Positions 1 to 11,541 are shown, counted from the stretch's first letter. The stretch: 64,000 nt of DNA from Ephydatia muelleri (GCA_013339895.1 JABACO010000001.1:18211370-18275369); one strand, 5' to 3'. Numbers and translations: made by a program. The notes: a model not told the origin generated them from the letters alone.

Positions 1-1437
1 AAGTTAGAGAGAGCAAAAGCTCTTTTCAGCGATTCAAAATGTTTCTGCGTATACAGTTCCCGTATATAGCAGCAAGAAGTGTAAATAAGGTACACTTGCA
101 TGATAATGGATAACGGCTGTGTGCGATTGTAGCGCATTTCTTCTCGATCCAATTAGTACTTTTCTTGATAGCGACGTTAAACGTTTATCTGTTACGTCAG
201 AGATAATATATAGATATTACCTCTGACACTGCCAACGCTCTTAACTGGCATTATAATATATATGAAACCACCGGGTTGATCACTCACCTTGCCGAGAATC
301 ACATCTTGCATGCTACGCTACAAGAGCTAAGATGTTCTAGTAGAGGAATCATTAACTTGGATGTGCATGCTTAATAAGTCACCAGTATATGTGTATCTTG
401 TGGCACACCAAGCATCATGAAAAGTGTGTCGATATGTTGGTCACAGTGCTATCAATTAAAGCTTGCAATAAATGTTTGATGGGAAGTTCAAGTGTGAATA
501 AGGAAATGCCTTGATTTCAACAGCCCCAGCCTGCTCGACAGGAAATATTTTAAAGTGTGCAACCAATACTACTGCTCAGACATCCTGTAGGACTGGGGGT
601 GCAAGTAGCAAATAAACAAGAAACAGCACTATAAAAGTGGGGGTTGATTAGATCCTACAACTAGGCTTTATTATCAAGATTGTTTCGTTGTAACAATGCC
701 GTAATAAATTCCTTGTACTTAGCACCAAACCCTATACACCTTACAGATAATTTTCTCAATACAAAAAATTTAATTGTATACTTATTTCTATGATTTTATG
801 GTTCAGTCACCAACAGCTACATGCACTGCTGCTACACAGAAAAATATTACAGCCATCCTAGGGTGCATGAACAAATCATTATAGCCAGTAAAAAGAATTT
901 GCAAAGGACAAATATAGAAGAGCCATTCGTTGTGCAGCCTAAAATAGAAAAGCAAAGATGCATATAGAGTAATTATTAATTGTCAGCGGTGTGCCCTTAT
1001 TTATCATCTTTTTCTAGACTTATGCTTGAGAAGGAGTTAAGGAGTTTACTGAACCAATCTATACAGTGTAGGTGCACCAAATCTATATATCAAGAATTTG
1101 ATTTGTTTGACATCTATACTGGCATCACACAAAAGATTGTTCAAGATGCAACCATTGAATCTTTTTCCAGGACTGATGGATGCTCCACTGAGAATAGTAG
1201 CATTTGGTATGGGTGTAGACAGCGTCGGTGTTACGCAAGTAATTAATTGGGGCCTGCTTCAGACATTGAAATCTACATCCCAGAATGTGGAGAAAAATGG
1301 AATCCAGTACTTAGTTGTGCTGAAACACATTCGGACATGAAAAGAGCATACAGCTGCATGAAGCAAAATTGTGTGAAGAATGATGTTTGCAATGAGAAAT
1401 GATACTGTGAACATACTTTGTTTATGTGATGACTGTA
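1..1437. other. No gene recognised
   Basis: AT-rich sequence with only short open frames (the longest, around 980-1340, have no recognisable domain and overlap each other in two frames). I see no splice-bounded coding pattern, RNA gene or long repeat here. Confidence 0.5.
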
Positions 1438-1572
1438 GAAGCTACACAGCAAAAACAGATTGATGCATGTCAGTAGAAATCAATAATAGGGCACTCGTTT
1501 ATCAAAAAAACGAGTGCCCTATTACCGATTTCTAGTGACATGCATCGATCTGTTTTCGCTGTGTAGGAAGCT
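1438..1572. repeat. Foldback (hairpin) element
   Basis: Two arms of about 62 bases, 1438-1500 and 1507-1572, are inverted complements with a few mismatches and a loop of about 6 A-rich bases. The inner arm reads AATAGGGCACTCGTTT and the outer arm carries CTACACAGC. This is the form of a palindromic MITE. No clear target duplication is visible and no other copy was found in the window. Confidence 0.75.
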
Positions 1573-2611
1573 TGTGCTTTGTTGCAATGTTTCTCCTGTC
1601 ACAAAGTGCATACAGGGTGTCCACAATGGGTTTAAATCGTTACGGCTTTATTTTGAAATCAGTTAGTTAGCTTTTATTTTGCTTTAGTGTTAGGGTAAGT
1701 GAAGTCAATGTGCACTACAGTAATGTGCAAACAAAATTCTGATCTGTCCCTGGGTCTGCCCTCTGCATGCTATAACTGTAAGCTTCTCTTTTAACTTCTG
1801 TACTCAGGTGCACTAACTAGCTTATACGATGGCTACTCAGTGATTCATCATGATCTCCTAAATAGTACCTAATCCATTCCGCCTCAAATGATGAATTACT
1901 CTTTTTCTCACCGTCAGCGACTTACATGTATGCCATGTGATTGTAAAGACTTCCTGGCGAGTATGACAAAGAACGCTAGCATGCCTGACTTCCACTTGCC
2001 ACATCAATAGACATTCCACTGGCCTTCATGACTTTATGATGGAAATGTGGAACCTTCACACTAGGATTATAGTGTTTATATATCTCTATGGAATAGTACT
2101 ATTCCATGCCTCTGCGCATGCTCTATACATCGGGATAGCGGTTTCTATTTCTGTTATTGTACTTAAGGCGGTGCATTGTATATTTTATCTGAATTGTATT
2201 ATGCCAAATCAACATGTACACTGCAGCTCTGCGCTACACGTCAGGGTCTATACGTATTCCTGGTAACCATGTAGTAGAATTGCCACAAGGGATTAATAGC
2301 TCGGGTTATACGCGGAGCAGCTGCAGCAGTTCCTTTTGTCGAACGGCATTATGCAGGGATGAAAGCAGCGCGCCAGCGTTGCTTAGTCAATACGCGCCTC
2401 GGGAATGGACCTCGCTGACCACGTGCAGCTGGTGGGAGATCATCACAGAAATAAATATGTATAGACTCATTTACGTGATCGAACAGTAAAAATCGCACGT
2501 ATCTGATTTAAATCTTCAATCACACAATTATTTTACAGAAGATTTTTAAAAAGATCCTTTATAAAATCAAAAATTTGATTCGACCCATTTCACCCCTGTA
2601 CATGCATGCAC
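1573..2611. other. No gene recognised
   Basis: Unique-looking intergenic sequence. Open frames at 2036-2489 overlap in two frames and show no domain; I do not regard them as genes. Confidence 0.45.
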
Positions 2612-2680
2612 CACGGCCTCCCCCCCGTCCCCCACCCCCCGCCCCCTGCCCCCTTCCCCCCCCCCCCCCCCCCCCCCCGC
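2612..2680. repeat. Poly-C / C-rich tract
   Basis: Almost uninterrupted C with a few G and T, including a pure run of more than 20 C. An open frame reading poly-glycine on the minus strand across it is a composition artefact. Confidence 0.9.
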
Positions 2681-2980
2681 GGACCCAGACACAGGAGTCC
2701 CACATAAACTCACTGCCATATGCACATGTGTAACCGTCTATACACATGTCGACATGCTAGAGTTTCTGAGCGAAAGCCAAACATGTTACTGCATGTTGCT
2801 TGCATGGTATTTTACATCGATATGCAGGATGAAGCTTATACCCTGGCAGATGCAGAAGGAAATCAAAATCATGCACCGCTATATACTGTCCCGCGGGGTT
2901 TGGCTGTTAAGTAATTTGATTGTTAAGATTATTTATTATTTGAATTAATGAACAGATAGACACAGTGTTTGTTCTTCAGT

Positions 2981-4198
2981 CAGTCTTTCTCGATATGATT
3001 GATATCTATGATTGGTCATGCAGGTTTCCTGTGATTGACAGTATTGTACTGTATATTTGTCCCATCTATTACAAATATGACTCAATCACTGGAGTCCACA
3101 TGAACCAAAGCATTTATCCAACTCCCACTGTGATAGCTTTTGCTGCTGTGTATATATAGATCAATGGGTGTATCTAGCTTCTTTCGATCCACTACTGCAA
3201 GTCTCTATGAGACACGGGCTAACTGCTGAGACTGATAAAGTGTAATTGGAAGCGGGAGTGACAGCCACTGCTGCCGCACTCACCACTGAGAACGAAAGCA
3301 TGATGAAAACGACCCTAAGTGTTCTGAGCTGGGTTGGGTTTGCATCCCTGTAGTGGCAGAAAGCTATGGAGCATGGGGAAGAGAAGCTACATTGCTGTTT
3401 TTGACAATTGCCTCGAGAATTGCCACCCTGAGTAACAAACCTAAATCTGTAACCCTCATTGACATTTATAGCCGCCTTAACTTACAACTGGTTAGGGCAA
3501 ATGCTACATCCATCCTAGCCAGGTTAATGCCACCATCTTACTGATTTGTTGTATGTCTGTGTGTAGATGTTATTGTTATGTCTGTTATAATGTATAAAAA
3601 TAAAAAAGACACTGCTATCACTCAATCTCATATTAGGTGGTGTCAAACGTCAGGGCTCTGGGTGTATAGACATTCGTTTTGATGTGTTGTTCATCTATTA
3701 TATTCTTCATGCACCAATCACTCTTCATACACCATATTTGGCTGCGTCATCTGTTGTGCAACCCACTATCATCAGACTAAGTCAACAAAACAACATACAT
3801 CAACACTATATAGAAAACAGCCTGCAGTTTTTCAAGTATTCAACTCTGCATGAGTCTTAGCGAATAAAACGTGTTTCAAAGAGCTGAATCCCCAGCTCTC
3901 TGGGGATAAAACCCAGTGGCAAACCCTCTAATCCATTCCTTTGAGAAAAACGCTAACTAGCATAACTCGGCTTAACACAAAGAATGATCTGGGAACTTAA
4001 CTGATACATTCAAAGAAACTCAACTGATCCCATGCAGCAACATGCTTGAGTTGCCACCATATTCATATTACTATACTCTTCATTGAGTGTGTTTATGCGA
4101 GGGGGGAGGGGAAGGGGGCGATGGGAGCTGTGTAAGGAAACTACACTCACTGTACATAGCGCAAAACAAATACTAATTAATGCACACCAATATTTAAA
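2981..4198. repeat. Duplicated flank block, copy A
   Basis: From the shared phrase 'tctatgattggtcatgcagg' onward this resembles 10260-10560 and 33340-33600, and its second half (about 3700-4198) resembles 19690-20146 and 33600-34178. It is the block lying 3' of the ubiquitin-like-domain gene. In this copy a retroelement fragment (about 3171-3604) interrupts it; the other copies read straight through between the phrases 'ccaaagtatt' and 'gacactgc'. Confidence 0.7.
3245..3604 (+). pseudogene. 3' fragment of a retroelement-type protein
   Basis: A reading frame ending at 3544 contains ESYGAWGREA, then a spaced SNKPKSVT and LVRANATSILAR, followed by an A-rich tail (near 3590-3604). Upstream, in another frame, are EAGVTATAAAL-like and NDPKCSELGW-like motifs, so at least one frameshift lies near 3293. 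This motif series recurs, as I know it, at the C-terminus of reverse-transcriptase-linked proteins in many invertebrate genomes, after a DVxVxSPL nuclease-like segment. The A-rich end suggests a LINE-like 3' end. The piece at 30760-31113 carries the preceding part of the same protein family. Confidence 0.55.
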
Positions 4199-5945
4199 TT
4201 AATGTCTCACTGATGTTGAACTATAGAGTAGCATTAGGCCATGAAGGTTTTGCTCTGCTTCTCTGTTTAATACACTTCCTACAAGAAGCTCTTGAACAGG
4301 TGCTTTTAGTACTCTGTCCAGTCCAAAGTGTGTCGCGGCAAGTTTGGCTCTTGCCATGGTGTTCAGACTGGGTGGCTGCAGATGCATCTCCTTCCCCAAC
4401 ATGGCCACCAGGTCCTTGGCTCTCTTCTGAGCCCTGGACCCGGCAGGAAGGACGCTTGGCAAACACACTACGTAATCCATCAACCCTTGATCCACCATTC
4501 TTTTCCTCTCTCGTTCTCCGATGAGAATCACTTGGAAAAACAGGACGTGTGTTTCAATGCACATCATCTGAAAGTTTCTGTAACGTTGGTCAGAGCCACA
4601 TGCCTGCACAGTTTCTTGGCATAGTAGGGCATGTAGGCCACCCTCAGGTAAGGAATGTACTTATTCAGCACATAGTCTAATTCTCGTTCGTGTGTGTGAA
4701 TCTCGTTAGCGTCTGCCTCGCTTAAAAACTGTTCCCAGAGCTCGTTGATCTGTAGGTACTGTGTGGTTAAGCTATGCCTCGAAGCGCAGAGCATTGAAAT
4801 TTGCAACGCTGCTACATCATTATCATTTGAACGCACATGCACAAGAAACAAAAATTCATAAGCGCATCAAACTGTGTGTGCAATTATGGGTCATTGCTTG
4901 CTTACTTGAGGTAAATGCTCTCACTCCGTGTCGCATTGTTCTCGGGAGTAGGGTCAGCATTCTTCCATGTCCTGATGATTGATTGTATCCCGTGGGGCTT
5001 GCACAGGTAGCGGTGCGTATCCAAGTTGTAAGCCAGCGCAACCAGCAAGGATATTGCTAGGAGGTAACTGTGTCTGAAGGAAGCCGGTAAAGACTGCAGT
5101 GCTCCCTCGATCTGTTCAAGAAACTTCGGATTGGAAGCAAGGTCGATTTGAATATTAGGCGACTCGTATTCAAGAACACTGCGTAATGTAATATCGGAAT
5201 GTTATCAACACTATACTTCTCATTGCTAAAACAAGATTGATATAGGACGTGCATGTACAGTGTATTTGCTAGCATCAAAATGAAAAAATACAACGGTATG
5301 AAATAATTATCATTATTCACACAGTATTCTACATTATTCATATTCGATCAGCTTATCGGGGAGGAGGGGTCACGAACTACTCATTCCTGTATGCTCGTCA
5401 AAGGTGAAGTTAAGGAAAAAGCAAACTGTGTAGTTATGAATAGTGATCTTTTTATTGATCTACTGTAACCAACGTCTCCCAATGTCCGACAATATAATTA
5501 TCCATATGACTGAAATTAACTTAAGCGTTACTGCTATATACAATGCACGCCGCGTTAGTCATGCGCGACTTACCAAGAGAGGCATCCCGTGGAGGTAGTT
5601 ATCAAGTTGTTTGTGACCTCCAGCTGGATGTCCCCCATCCACTCCGTGTAAGGGTTGCGGGGAGGAGAAATGGTTGCATTTGGTACCAGAGTCACTCGAC
5701 ATCGGGACTGGACGATATTGTCCAATTTTAGTTCCTTGAGCACGGCCGCTTCCGTCTCCGTTTGCGTGGAAAGCGTCCACATCATCTGAAACATTCCAAT
5801 TTCAAGCAACTGGACTTGCAGGGGCATTACTTTGAAGGGAAGTAGCAATATCGCCGAATGTAACCGTTGGAGCAGATTGAGCCCCCCCGCTTTGACGAAA
5901 AAAACAGAGTCGGCTATTCCCCTCTTGCCAACCTCTGGAGCTATC
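4199..5945 (-). pseudogene. Ubiquitin-like-domain gene, broken copy A
   Basis: This copy matches the intact copies at 20221-22509 and 34262-36595 over the end of exon 1 (about 5574-5940), exon 2 (4906-5178) and exon 3 (4777 downward). It lacks the first ~600 bases of exon 1, including the start codon and the whole ubiquitin-like domain; similarity stops near 5940. In exon 3 one base is missing near 4610 (AAGAAACTG against AAGAAAACCG in copy B), which shifts the frame. The 3' end also differs: the frame reads past the position where B and C stop and ends at 4199. Splice sites resemble those of the intact copies. It is best read as a truncated duplicate that cannot make the full protein. Confidence 0.8.
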
Positions 5946-6029
5946 ATGTAGAGCACTGGTTTGTACAGATTGTTTAGTCCATTGGTTCATGCTCTTTAAC
6001 TGAAGTGAGGTGAAGTGCCCTTGCTGCTT

Positions 6030-6990
6030 CATGCATGCAGTCACCAATACAACCACAACAGCTCAAGCCAGCACCACCCTTGGTCCAGACACTATTGAAG
6101 GACATAATGGTGAAATGTGAGAGGTGCAAGAGGGATGTTAAGGCAGGTGACTATGATACGCATCAGTGCAGTACTCTACCTACCAAAGTGGAGGTGAAGA
6201 TGGCGTCAAGGGTCCTGAAAAGACTGGCTTCCACTAGTCCAGAACAAACATTGTTATGTACTGGAGGAAAGGTAAGTTAATTAAGCAGTGTGAATTAATG
6301 CATATGAAGACACCATTCACATTTATGAAGATCACACAGCCACGTACCTCAACATTCACAGCAAGTGCGAGAACAATTAAAGGCAGATGCATTGAGATGC
6401 AAACTGTTCGTGAGGTCGTTAGCCAAGGGGAATCTTCAGCCCTGCTAAGGAGGGAGCTACACTATCTCAGTGACACAGACAGGCAGGCACTACTAAATGA
6501 AGCAGGTGTAGAAAATGCCCCCTAAAATGAGGAAGCAAGGTAGACACAAGGGTGCTGGCCTGAAAGTCATTGGTCTTCTAAAGAAGAAAGGAAAGACTAC
6601 TTCTGGACCTACAGCTTTCTTACTGAAATCAGAGTGGGAAAAGACCAGAGGTAAGCATTATATTAACATTTACATTCATGTCACTCTCTCGTTTTATAGT
6701 AATGCTCAACTGGTTTGTCGATCAATAACCGAAGAGCAACACGTGGATGCTTGGATGACAATGTTTGTGTTGGACAAACCAGAAAGTACTTCTCTTTTGA
6801 TGCCTGAGGCCTACTGGAGGCCGCAATGAATACTATGCGCACTCAAGGTAGTTGGACCTGCTCTGTGTGTCACACAGACCTACATTCCATTGAGAGCATT
6901 TGCTGTGATGGTTGCCTTGTTTGGGTCCATTTGAAGTGCACTGCATGGACTGAAGAGAGCTCCAAAGAGCAAGCATTGGCTTAGTAAGGC
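6030..6990 (+). pseudogene. Zinc-finger/PHD-type protein remnant (transposon-associated)
   Basis: A first exon ending at 6271 (donor GGTAAGT) encodes a small zinc-finger pattern, CERCKRDV..GDYDTHQC. Next come a segment with TVREVVSQGESSALLRREL, a lysine-rich stretch (6515-6650, donor at 6651) and a segment with CLDDNVCVGQTRKYFSFDA. The last piece is a PHD-like finger, WTCSVCH..CCDGC..WVHLKC, at about 6855-6950. The parts lie in different frames, with a TGA inside the last exon (near 6806) and further stops after the finger. The order resembles a transposon-associated family I know from cnidarian and sponge gene sets, but I cannot name it. It looks dead. Confidence 0.6.
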
Positions 6991-7205
6991 CAGATTTTCT
7001 ATGTGAACTCTTTGTTTTTCATATTTATCAGCAAAGTCTATACCACAAAAATGGTCAATGCTACCATAGATACTGTACTGTAGATATTATTTGTACGTGC
7101 AGCCGTGCAGGGGACAGAGGTCTAATAGTGCCGGAAGAGCGGTAAGAATATAGGCAATGAGCTGGCATTAGTGCGATTCATATATACTTGCACTTGTGGG
7201 TTTCA

Positions 7206-7487
7206 GCGGATCTCAATCAGTGGCTTGCCGTATAGAATAGCAAAGTGAGCTGGCTTTACGGTGCTGTAAAAATAGTCACCGCGAATCTGGAAGCCACTCT
7301 TCTTTATGAAGTAGCGCAAGTTCTTGTCAGCCGATGATAGGTCTTTTATGGCCGCTTTAATCTTCTCTCCAAAGTCTTTGTAAAAGACGCCACTGGTTCC
7401 CCTTTTAGTAGAGGAAACTTCTCGAAAAGAAAGATGCCAAACTTCTTATCTCGAACGCCAATTTCCATTTCTATGGCAAAGGCCAAA
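7206..7487 (-). pseudogene. C-terminal fragment of an unidentified protein
   Basis: Reading leftward, the minus strand gives SLAFAIEMEIGVR, then FGIFL.EKF, then, after a frame change near 7405, a frame ending at a TGA at 7206 with KSGFQIRGDYFYST and HFAILYGKPLIEIR. The same protein pieces occur at 32646-32870 (minus) and, in opposite orientation, at 32460-32535, so this is a dispersed sequence. I do not recognise the family. Its upstream continuation is cut by the transposon at 7495. Confidence 0.5.
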
Positions 7488-7915
7488 GAAGAACCAGAGA
7501 TAATATATAAAGGGATTGGAAACGCATCACGTGCGCCCATAGAGTCTATGCTTGACCGTGCGTACCATCCGACCATGTGTGAATCGCACGTGTTGCAAAG
7601 TGTGAAACGGGGTCTAAAAATCGATTATTTGTTCCAACCGAGAAGAAGAGGAACTTTTCACTGCTGTGGTTAGGTAGGCTACTACAGGCACCACTTGCTG
7701 TTCTATTCTAAAAAGGCTAAAACTGTTCCGTCGCACTGTTTTTAGCGTTATTAGGCCAAAATGGCGATTTTCCGTAGCGCCGTTTTTTGTGGGACAAAAT
7801 CTTAGCAATCGTGAGCCTCTACGTTATGAAAATCACTATAAAGCATGCTAGGTGATTGAAATTTTGCGTGGTGTAGTTTGTTTGTAACGACTGTGCTCGG
7901 AAGTGGGCCAGTACA

Positions 7916-8524
7916 ATGTCGGGTAGGGTAATTTTGTGGGACAGTTCACCCCTCGTCGAGCACGTTTGGTATCTAAAACTTATATTGTCTTGTAGATGTT
8001 GCTTTATATTTTTGCGTCCAGGTACTTTTATTATAACTCACGAATGTTTCACGGCATGCGCTTCTTCAAAGGTGATGGGTAGAAGAAAATTTAGACTGGG
8101 GATACACCGAAAGAACGAAGAACGAGCGAAGCATACTTTCATCGTGTCTATACAACGCACGGATGTCGTTGTTCACGTTTCCACTCTGGCTGTTACAACA
8201 TCTGAACTCGAGACTCCAGTTGATCCGTCGCCGTTGACGTGCTCTGTACCGCTGATAGTGATATCAGAAGGTGTTGTTCAAACTCTCGATGCTCTTGCTA
8301 CACGGCTCCGTTTGCTAAATCCTTTTACATCTTGGACAGTGGCTGATCAAGGTGTTCTAATCATTTCTAAAATGCATTTTGTAGTCACACAGAGTCCCAA
8401 AGTATTTAGCTACTGTGTAAGCATAAATCAAGAACTTCAGTGGTCATTGAGCATTCAGAACAAAGTGATCAGTCTTGATGCATGCTTGTACCTTGCTCTC
8501 GTGGTTTTCTGGGGTAGTGAATAG
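7916..8524 (+). CDS. Transposon protein, N-terminal part
   Basis: An open frame of 202 codons inside the TIR element. A second ATG at 8075 opens a basic segment (MGRRKFRLGIHRKNEERA) and is a plausible real start, because the codons before it look like intron or leader. Later motifs include ISKMHFVVTQSPKVFSYC and ELQWSLSIQNKVISLD. The frame stops at 8524 and the next part of the protein continues in another frame from 8554, so an intron or a lesion separates them. I recognise the pattern from transposon-linked invertebrate proteins without being able to name the catalytic domain; no DDE triad is visible, so the core may be deleted. Confidence 0.5.
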   Translation: MSGRVILWDSSPLVEHVWYLKLILSCRCCFIFLRPGTFIITHECFTACASSKVMGRRKFRLGIHRKNEERAKHTFIVSIQRTDVVVHVSTLAVTTSELETPVDPSPLTCSVPLIVISEGVVQTLDALATRLRLLNPFTSWTVADQGVLIISKMHFVVTQSPKVFSYCVSINQELQWSLSIQNKVISLDACLYLALVVFWGSE

Positions 8525-8553
8525 TAGATACGTGTGCATCTAAGTATTGGCCC

Positions 8554-9162
8554 ATGGTATATCAGTATGCTGGTCATTTTATGTTTAAGGAATTAATCAA
8601 ATCCAGATGCACAGTTACAGATGTATCAAGTTGCTCCAACCCTGGACTTACATACTCGGAGTACAGTGCACTAAGATATGCAGCAGGATATGTTCCTCGT
8701 GCGTTAAGAAAGAAAGTGGTTCGGTCATCATATTCCGAGGAAAGTAAAACTGATTTGTTAAACTGTTTTGATGACATGGTGGGTACGGATGATGTTCAGT
8801 GTGACTCAGCCGATTGGATTAAGTGTGTCAATCGAGGAGGCCTGATGTTTGTCAATGATCTCACCTTTGAGATTTTTGTTGCCATGGAACTTGAAATCCG
8901 TAACCATCTGCAAGCTTGTCAGCCTGTAAACATGTTAACAGTAGTAACACCAGCAATTAAGAGCAATGATGATGTTTTATTTTATTGGTCAATGATCAGT
9001 GCAGGCTGGAATGAGAGCTCTGGAAATACCTTACTGGACATGGTGATAAATATGTGGGTTTGTGTTCGGGGATTCTCTTATTCCAGTGCATGGATTGAAA
9101 AGTATAAGGAAGTCCAAAAAACAACAACGCAGAAGTCCAAAGGGCTTAGGAAGCAACTGTAG
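8554..9162 (+). CDS. Transposon protein, C-terminal part
   Basis: An open frame of 202 codons with the motif SALRYAAGYVPRALRKKV near residue 38, then DWIKCVNRGGL, AMELEIRNHL, VLFYWSMIS, and a basic tail FSYSSAWIEKYK..QKSKGLRKQL ending about 110 bases before the TIR. This C-terminal pattern, with a Y/A-AGYV helix and a basic end, is common in invertebrate DNA-transposon proteins. Together with 7916-8524 it forms the coding content of the element. The 1.8-kb length is short for an autonomous element, so this is probably an internally shortened copy. Confidence 0.55.
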   Translation: MVYQYAGHFMFKELIKSRCTVTDVSSCSNPGLTYSEYSALRYAAGYVPRALRKKVVRSSYSEESKTDLLNCFDDMVGTDDVQCDSADWIKCVNRGGLMFVNDLTFEIFVAMELEIRNHLQACQPVNMLTVVTPAIKSNDDVLFYWSMISAGWNESSGNTLLDMVINMWVCVRGFSYSSAWIEKYKEVQKTTTQKSKGLRKQL

Positions 9163-9301
9163 TACTACTTGTATTTTTTTGTGCAAAAAAAATGTTCACA
9201 GTGCTTGTGGGTTTGATGAACCTATAAGGATTCGGTACGGATGGCACGCGTTAATACGTGATAAGTGGGCTCGTTTCCAATCCCTTTATATATTATCTCT
9301 G

Positions 9302-10560
9302 GAAGAACCAACGACACGCTTGCATGCACACAGAGTTTTTAACGATCGAGATTCTTTGCAACCACGTGTCTAAATTAATTGACCGGCTTTAAAGCGGGTC
9401 AACCGATTTGTAGCGGTCAACCGGCTATAAATCGGGTCGACCGGTTTTAAAGCGGGTCAAAAGTTTTAAATTGGGCGGTATACGGCTTGCACAGTTTGTA
9501 GCTTGAACAATGCGTCTGATTGTTTTGTACTAGACTGTGTGCATGTGTGTGATGTAGTAGCTTATAAGCGTTCAAGCTGGTCTACTTGTCTTTCAGAAAG
9601 TGCGCCATTGTTGTAATGGAAATATGGATTAGGAACAAGGTGAAGCTTCTGTACACTGCTTGCATGGCTTCACATATGGAACATACGGTTTTTGCCACCG
9701 ATCAGCACAGAATTAGATGGCTGTGTTAATGTGTGCGCTTATATATTTATAAACAATAAATAAACTGTATTATGCAAGCTTACTTGAAAATTTTTATGTA
9801 CATGTTGCCAACGAAGATGCCACCATAATAGTATTTTTTTGGCGGTGAACACCAATTGAATCCAGAGTTTTAAAAAGGGACCATCATTGATATAAAATTA
9901 CACCCTAAACCCATCCACTTTGTCAACCTGTGTGCCTAATCAATTTGCCTCATATCGGTCACAAGCTCAGACATATTGCTGGCACAAAGAAAAACACACC
10001 ATAACATCCGGCCCAAGTACCATATCTGGGGGTGGTTTGACTGCACCGTTCTGCAGACAGGCCAAGTCAAATCAACAGGAGCATTGATTTTGTGCCGAGA
10101 TCCTGATCCAATCAATAATATAAACTTCCTACAGCGGCTGCTGCATCATAGCTAAACAAATTGGACACATCAACATGTTCATCACAAATGCTGATATTAC
10201 TTGTACATGTGATAACGGTGGGGGTGGGGCTAAAAGTGTTGTGTGTTGTAGGGCTGCACACTGATATGAAATCTATGATTGGTCATGCAGGTTTCCTCTG
10301 CCTGATTGAGAGTATATATACATTCTACTGTACATTTGTCCTTTCTATTGCAAATAGGACTCGTTCAATGTGGAGTCTAAATGAACCAAAGTATTCTCTC
10401 TGTCTAATAAAGTGTACTGCATGTAATCAATATAATAGAGACACTGCTATCACTCAATCTCATATTAGTGGTGTCAAACGTCAGGGCTCTGGGTGCACAT
10501 GTATGGACATTTGTTTTGACGTTGTGTTGTGTGCATGTTTCATATATCGGAAGTTTCGTT
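9302..10560. repeat. Duplicated block (copy of 32840-33600)
   Basis: From the target duplication onward this matches 32840-33600 over most of its length, including the phrases 'aacgatcgagattctttgca' and 'gataacggtgggggtgg'. It has extra internal sequence at about 9490-9890. The end (about 10260-10560) is also shared with 2981-3170 and about 3610-3670. The open frame at 10161-10562 lies in this block and has a frame-disrupted counterpart at 33235-33420, so I do not call it a gene. Confidence 0.7.
9380..9478. repeat. Degenerate tandem array of CGGGTCAACCGG-type units
   Basis: Five to six imperfect repeats built on GGTCAACCGGYTWTAAA follow one another, with units of about 20 bases. The same array recurs at 32926-33003 in the duplicated block. 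Confidence 0.7.
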
Positions 10561-11059
10561 AGAAAACTTCCATATAGGATTTGACCCCGGCTATGAATAT
10601 AATTAAAAATACGCGACCCTTCTGTAACAAGACTCCCGACGATCGGATCGTTTATCTTGTTTTAGCAATCGATCTATAAGTAAAAAATGAGCAGTTTCGT
10701 TTTTGTTTCATGTCGTAGAACCGCGCGGTTGTAGAGAACAAAAGGGTACTGTCCGTCCTCGTACCCAGTCCCGGAACAATGGGCGGGTCTCCTCCTTCTC
10801 CTTCTTGGCAATGCACAACTCGGGATAGGAACACTTTTAAACGATATAATTTTCACCAATAGCTTCAGAATTGGCTGGAAGAGGTCCTTTATGGATCAAA
10901 TATATATTGGTAAACAATCGACTATACGTCAATACGCTAAGACGCATATCTAATTATACGTCTTATGTAAGACGTATAATTAGATATCTAAAAAATAAAT
11001 GCACGGTATGTAACTCTCAATCGTCGTTTTGGTGTGAAGTTGTTTTCCTCAAAATGCCT
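10561..11059. other. No gene recognised
   Basis: Short overlapping frames (10652-10859 minus, 10871-11122 plus) show no domain. A small hairpin lies at about 10947-10986, where 'atctaattatacgtctta' meets its near complement. Confidence 0.4.
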
Positions 11060-11069
11060 TCACACGAAA

Positions 11070-11541
11070 GAAACGAGCGAAACGACGTGCGAAATACCTT
11101 GAAGTTCGAGACGATGTTTTAGAATCGGCACGGGCATCCTACAAAGCAGACCAAGAAAAGAAACGGACCGCTGAACGCGAGAGGTATCAAGCAGACCCAG
11201 AAAAGAAACAGACGCTGAACGCGAGCGGTATCATGCAGACCCAGAAAAGAAACGGTCATCAGCTAAACGCGAAAGCTATCAAGCAGAGCCAGAAAAGAAA
11301 CAGATCGCTGAACGCGAGCGGTATCAAGCAGACCCAGAAAAGAAACAGACCGCTGAACGCGAACGTTATAAAGCAGACCCAGAAAAGAAACGGTCCGCTA
11401 AAAAGAAACGTTATTGGGAGAGTCCTGAATGTGCTCGCTTGGCGAAGAGAGTGCGGTACGGGAAGGCTAAGCGTAGTACCGTGCAAAACCAACGAGGCCA
11501 TCGAAAAAGTACTACCGACAAAGTTATTCAAAGGTATGTAA
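11070..11541 (+). pseudogene. Lysine/arginine-rich 15-residue repeat protein remnant
   Basis: The frame starting KKRAKRRAKYLEVRDD runs into tandem 45-base units encoding a 15-residue charged repeat of the type ADPEKKQTAERERYQ, about six copies between 11136 and 11415. It ends with a basic tail, KRYWESPECARLAKRVR, up to a splice-like site near 11535. A single-base loss near 11210 throws the middle of the array into another frame. The longest open frame, 11233-11541, is therefore out of register with the repeat and is not the protein. Such repeats occur at the N-terminus of transposon-encoded proteins in cnidarians and sponges. Confidence 0.55.

Larger units (their letters stand above)
7495..9301. 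mobile_element. 1.8-kb TIR DNA transposon with 7-bp target duplication
   Basis: The ends are perfect 30-base inverted repeats (7495-7524 and 9272-9301), beginning CAGAGATAATATATAAAGGG. GAAGAAC flanks both sides (7488-7494 and 9302-9308). The uninterrupted target exists at 32840-32846 within a duplicated block, so both ends and the duplication are supported by an empty site. The element carries two open frames on the plus strand. A 7-bp duplication with CA-starting ends would suit P-like or similar superfamilies, but I cannot assign the superfamily from the sequence alone. Confidence 0.85.

Noticed and set aside
2559-2747. Glycine-rich frame
   Set aside because: Poly-C artefact.
4213-4624. 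Plus-strand frames over copy A exon 3 (also in copies B and C)
   Set aside because: Antisense shadows of the ubiquitin-like gene; the minus-strand frame is conserved with splice sites.
8554-9162. Host gene rather than transposon protein
   Set aside because: It lies wholly between perfect 30-base inverted repeats with a target duplication, and the empty site lacks it.
10161-10562. 133-codon frame with hydrophobic start
   Set aside because: Its counterpart in the duplicated block (33235-33733) is broken by frame changes, so it is not maintained.
10652-10859. Two overlapping minus-strand frames with RRRRR and Cys residues
   Set aside because: Short, overlapping in two frames, no domain and no splice context.
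11233-11541. Open frame with QTQKRNRPLNA-type repeats
   Set aside because: It is the wrong register of the 45-base repeat; the charged ADPEKK..AERERY frame is the known type and continues into the basic tail.
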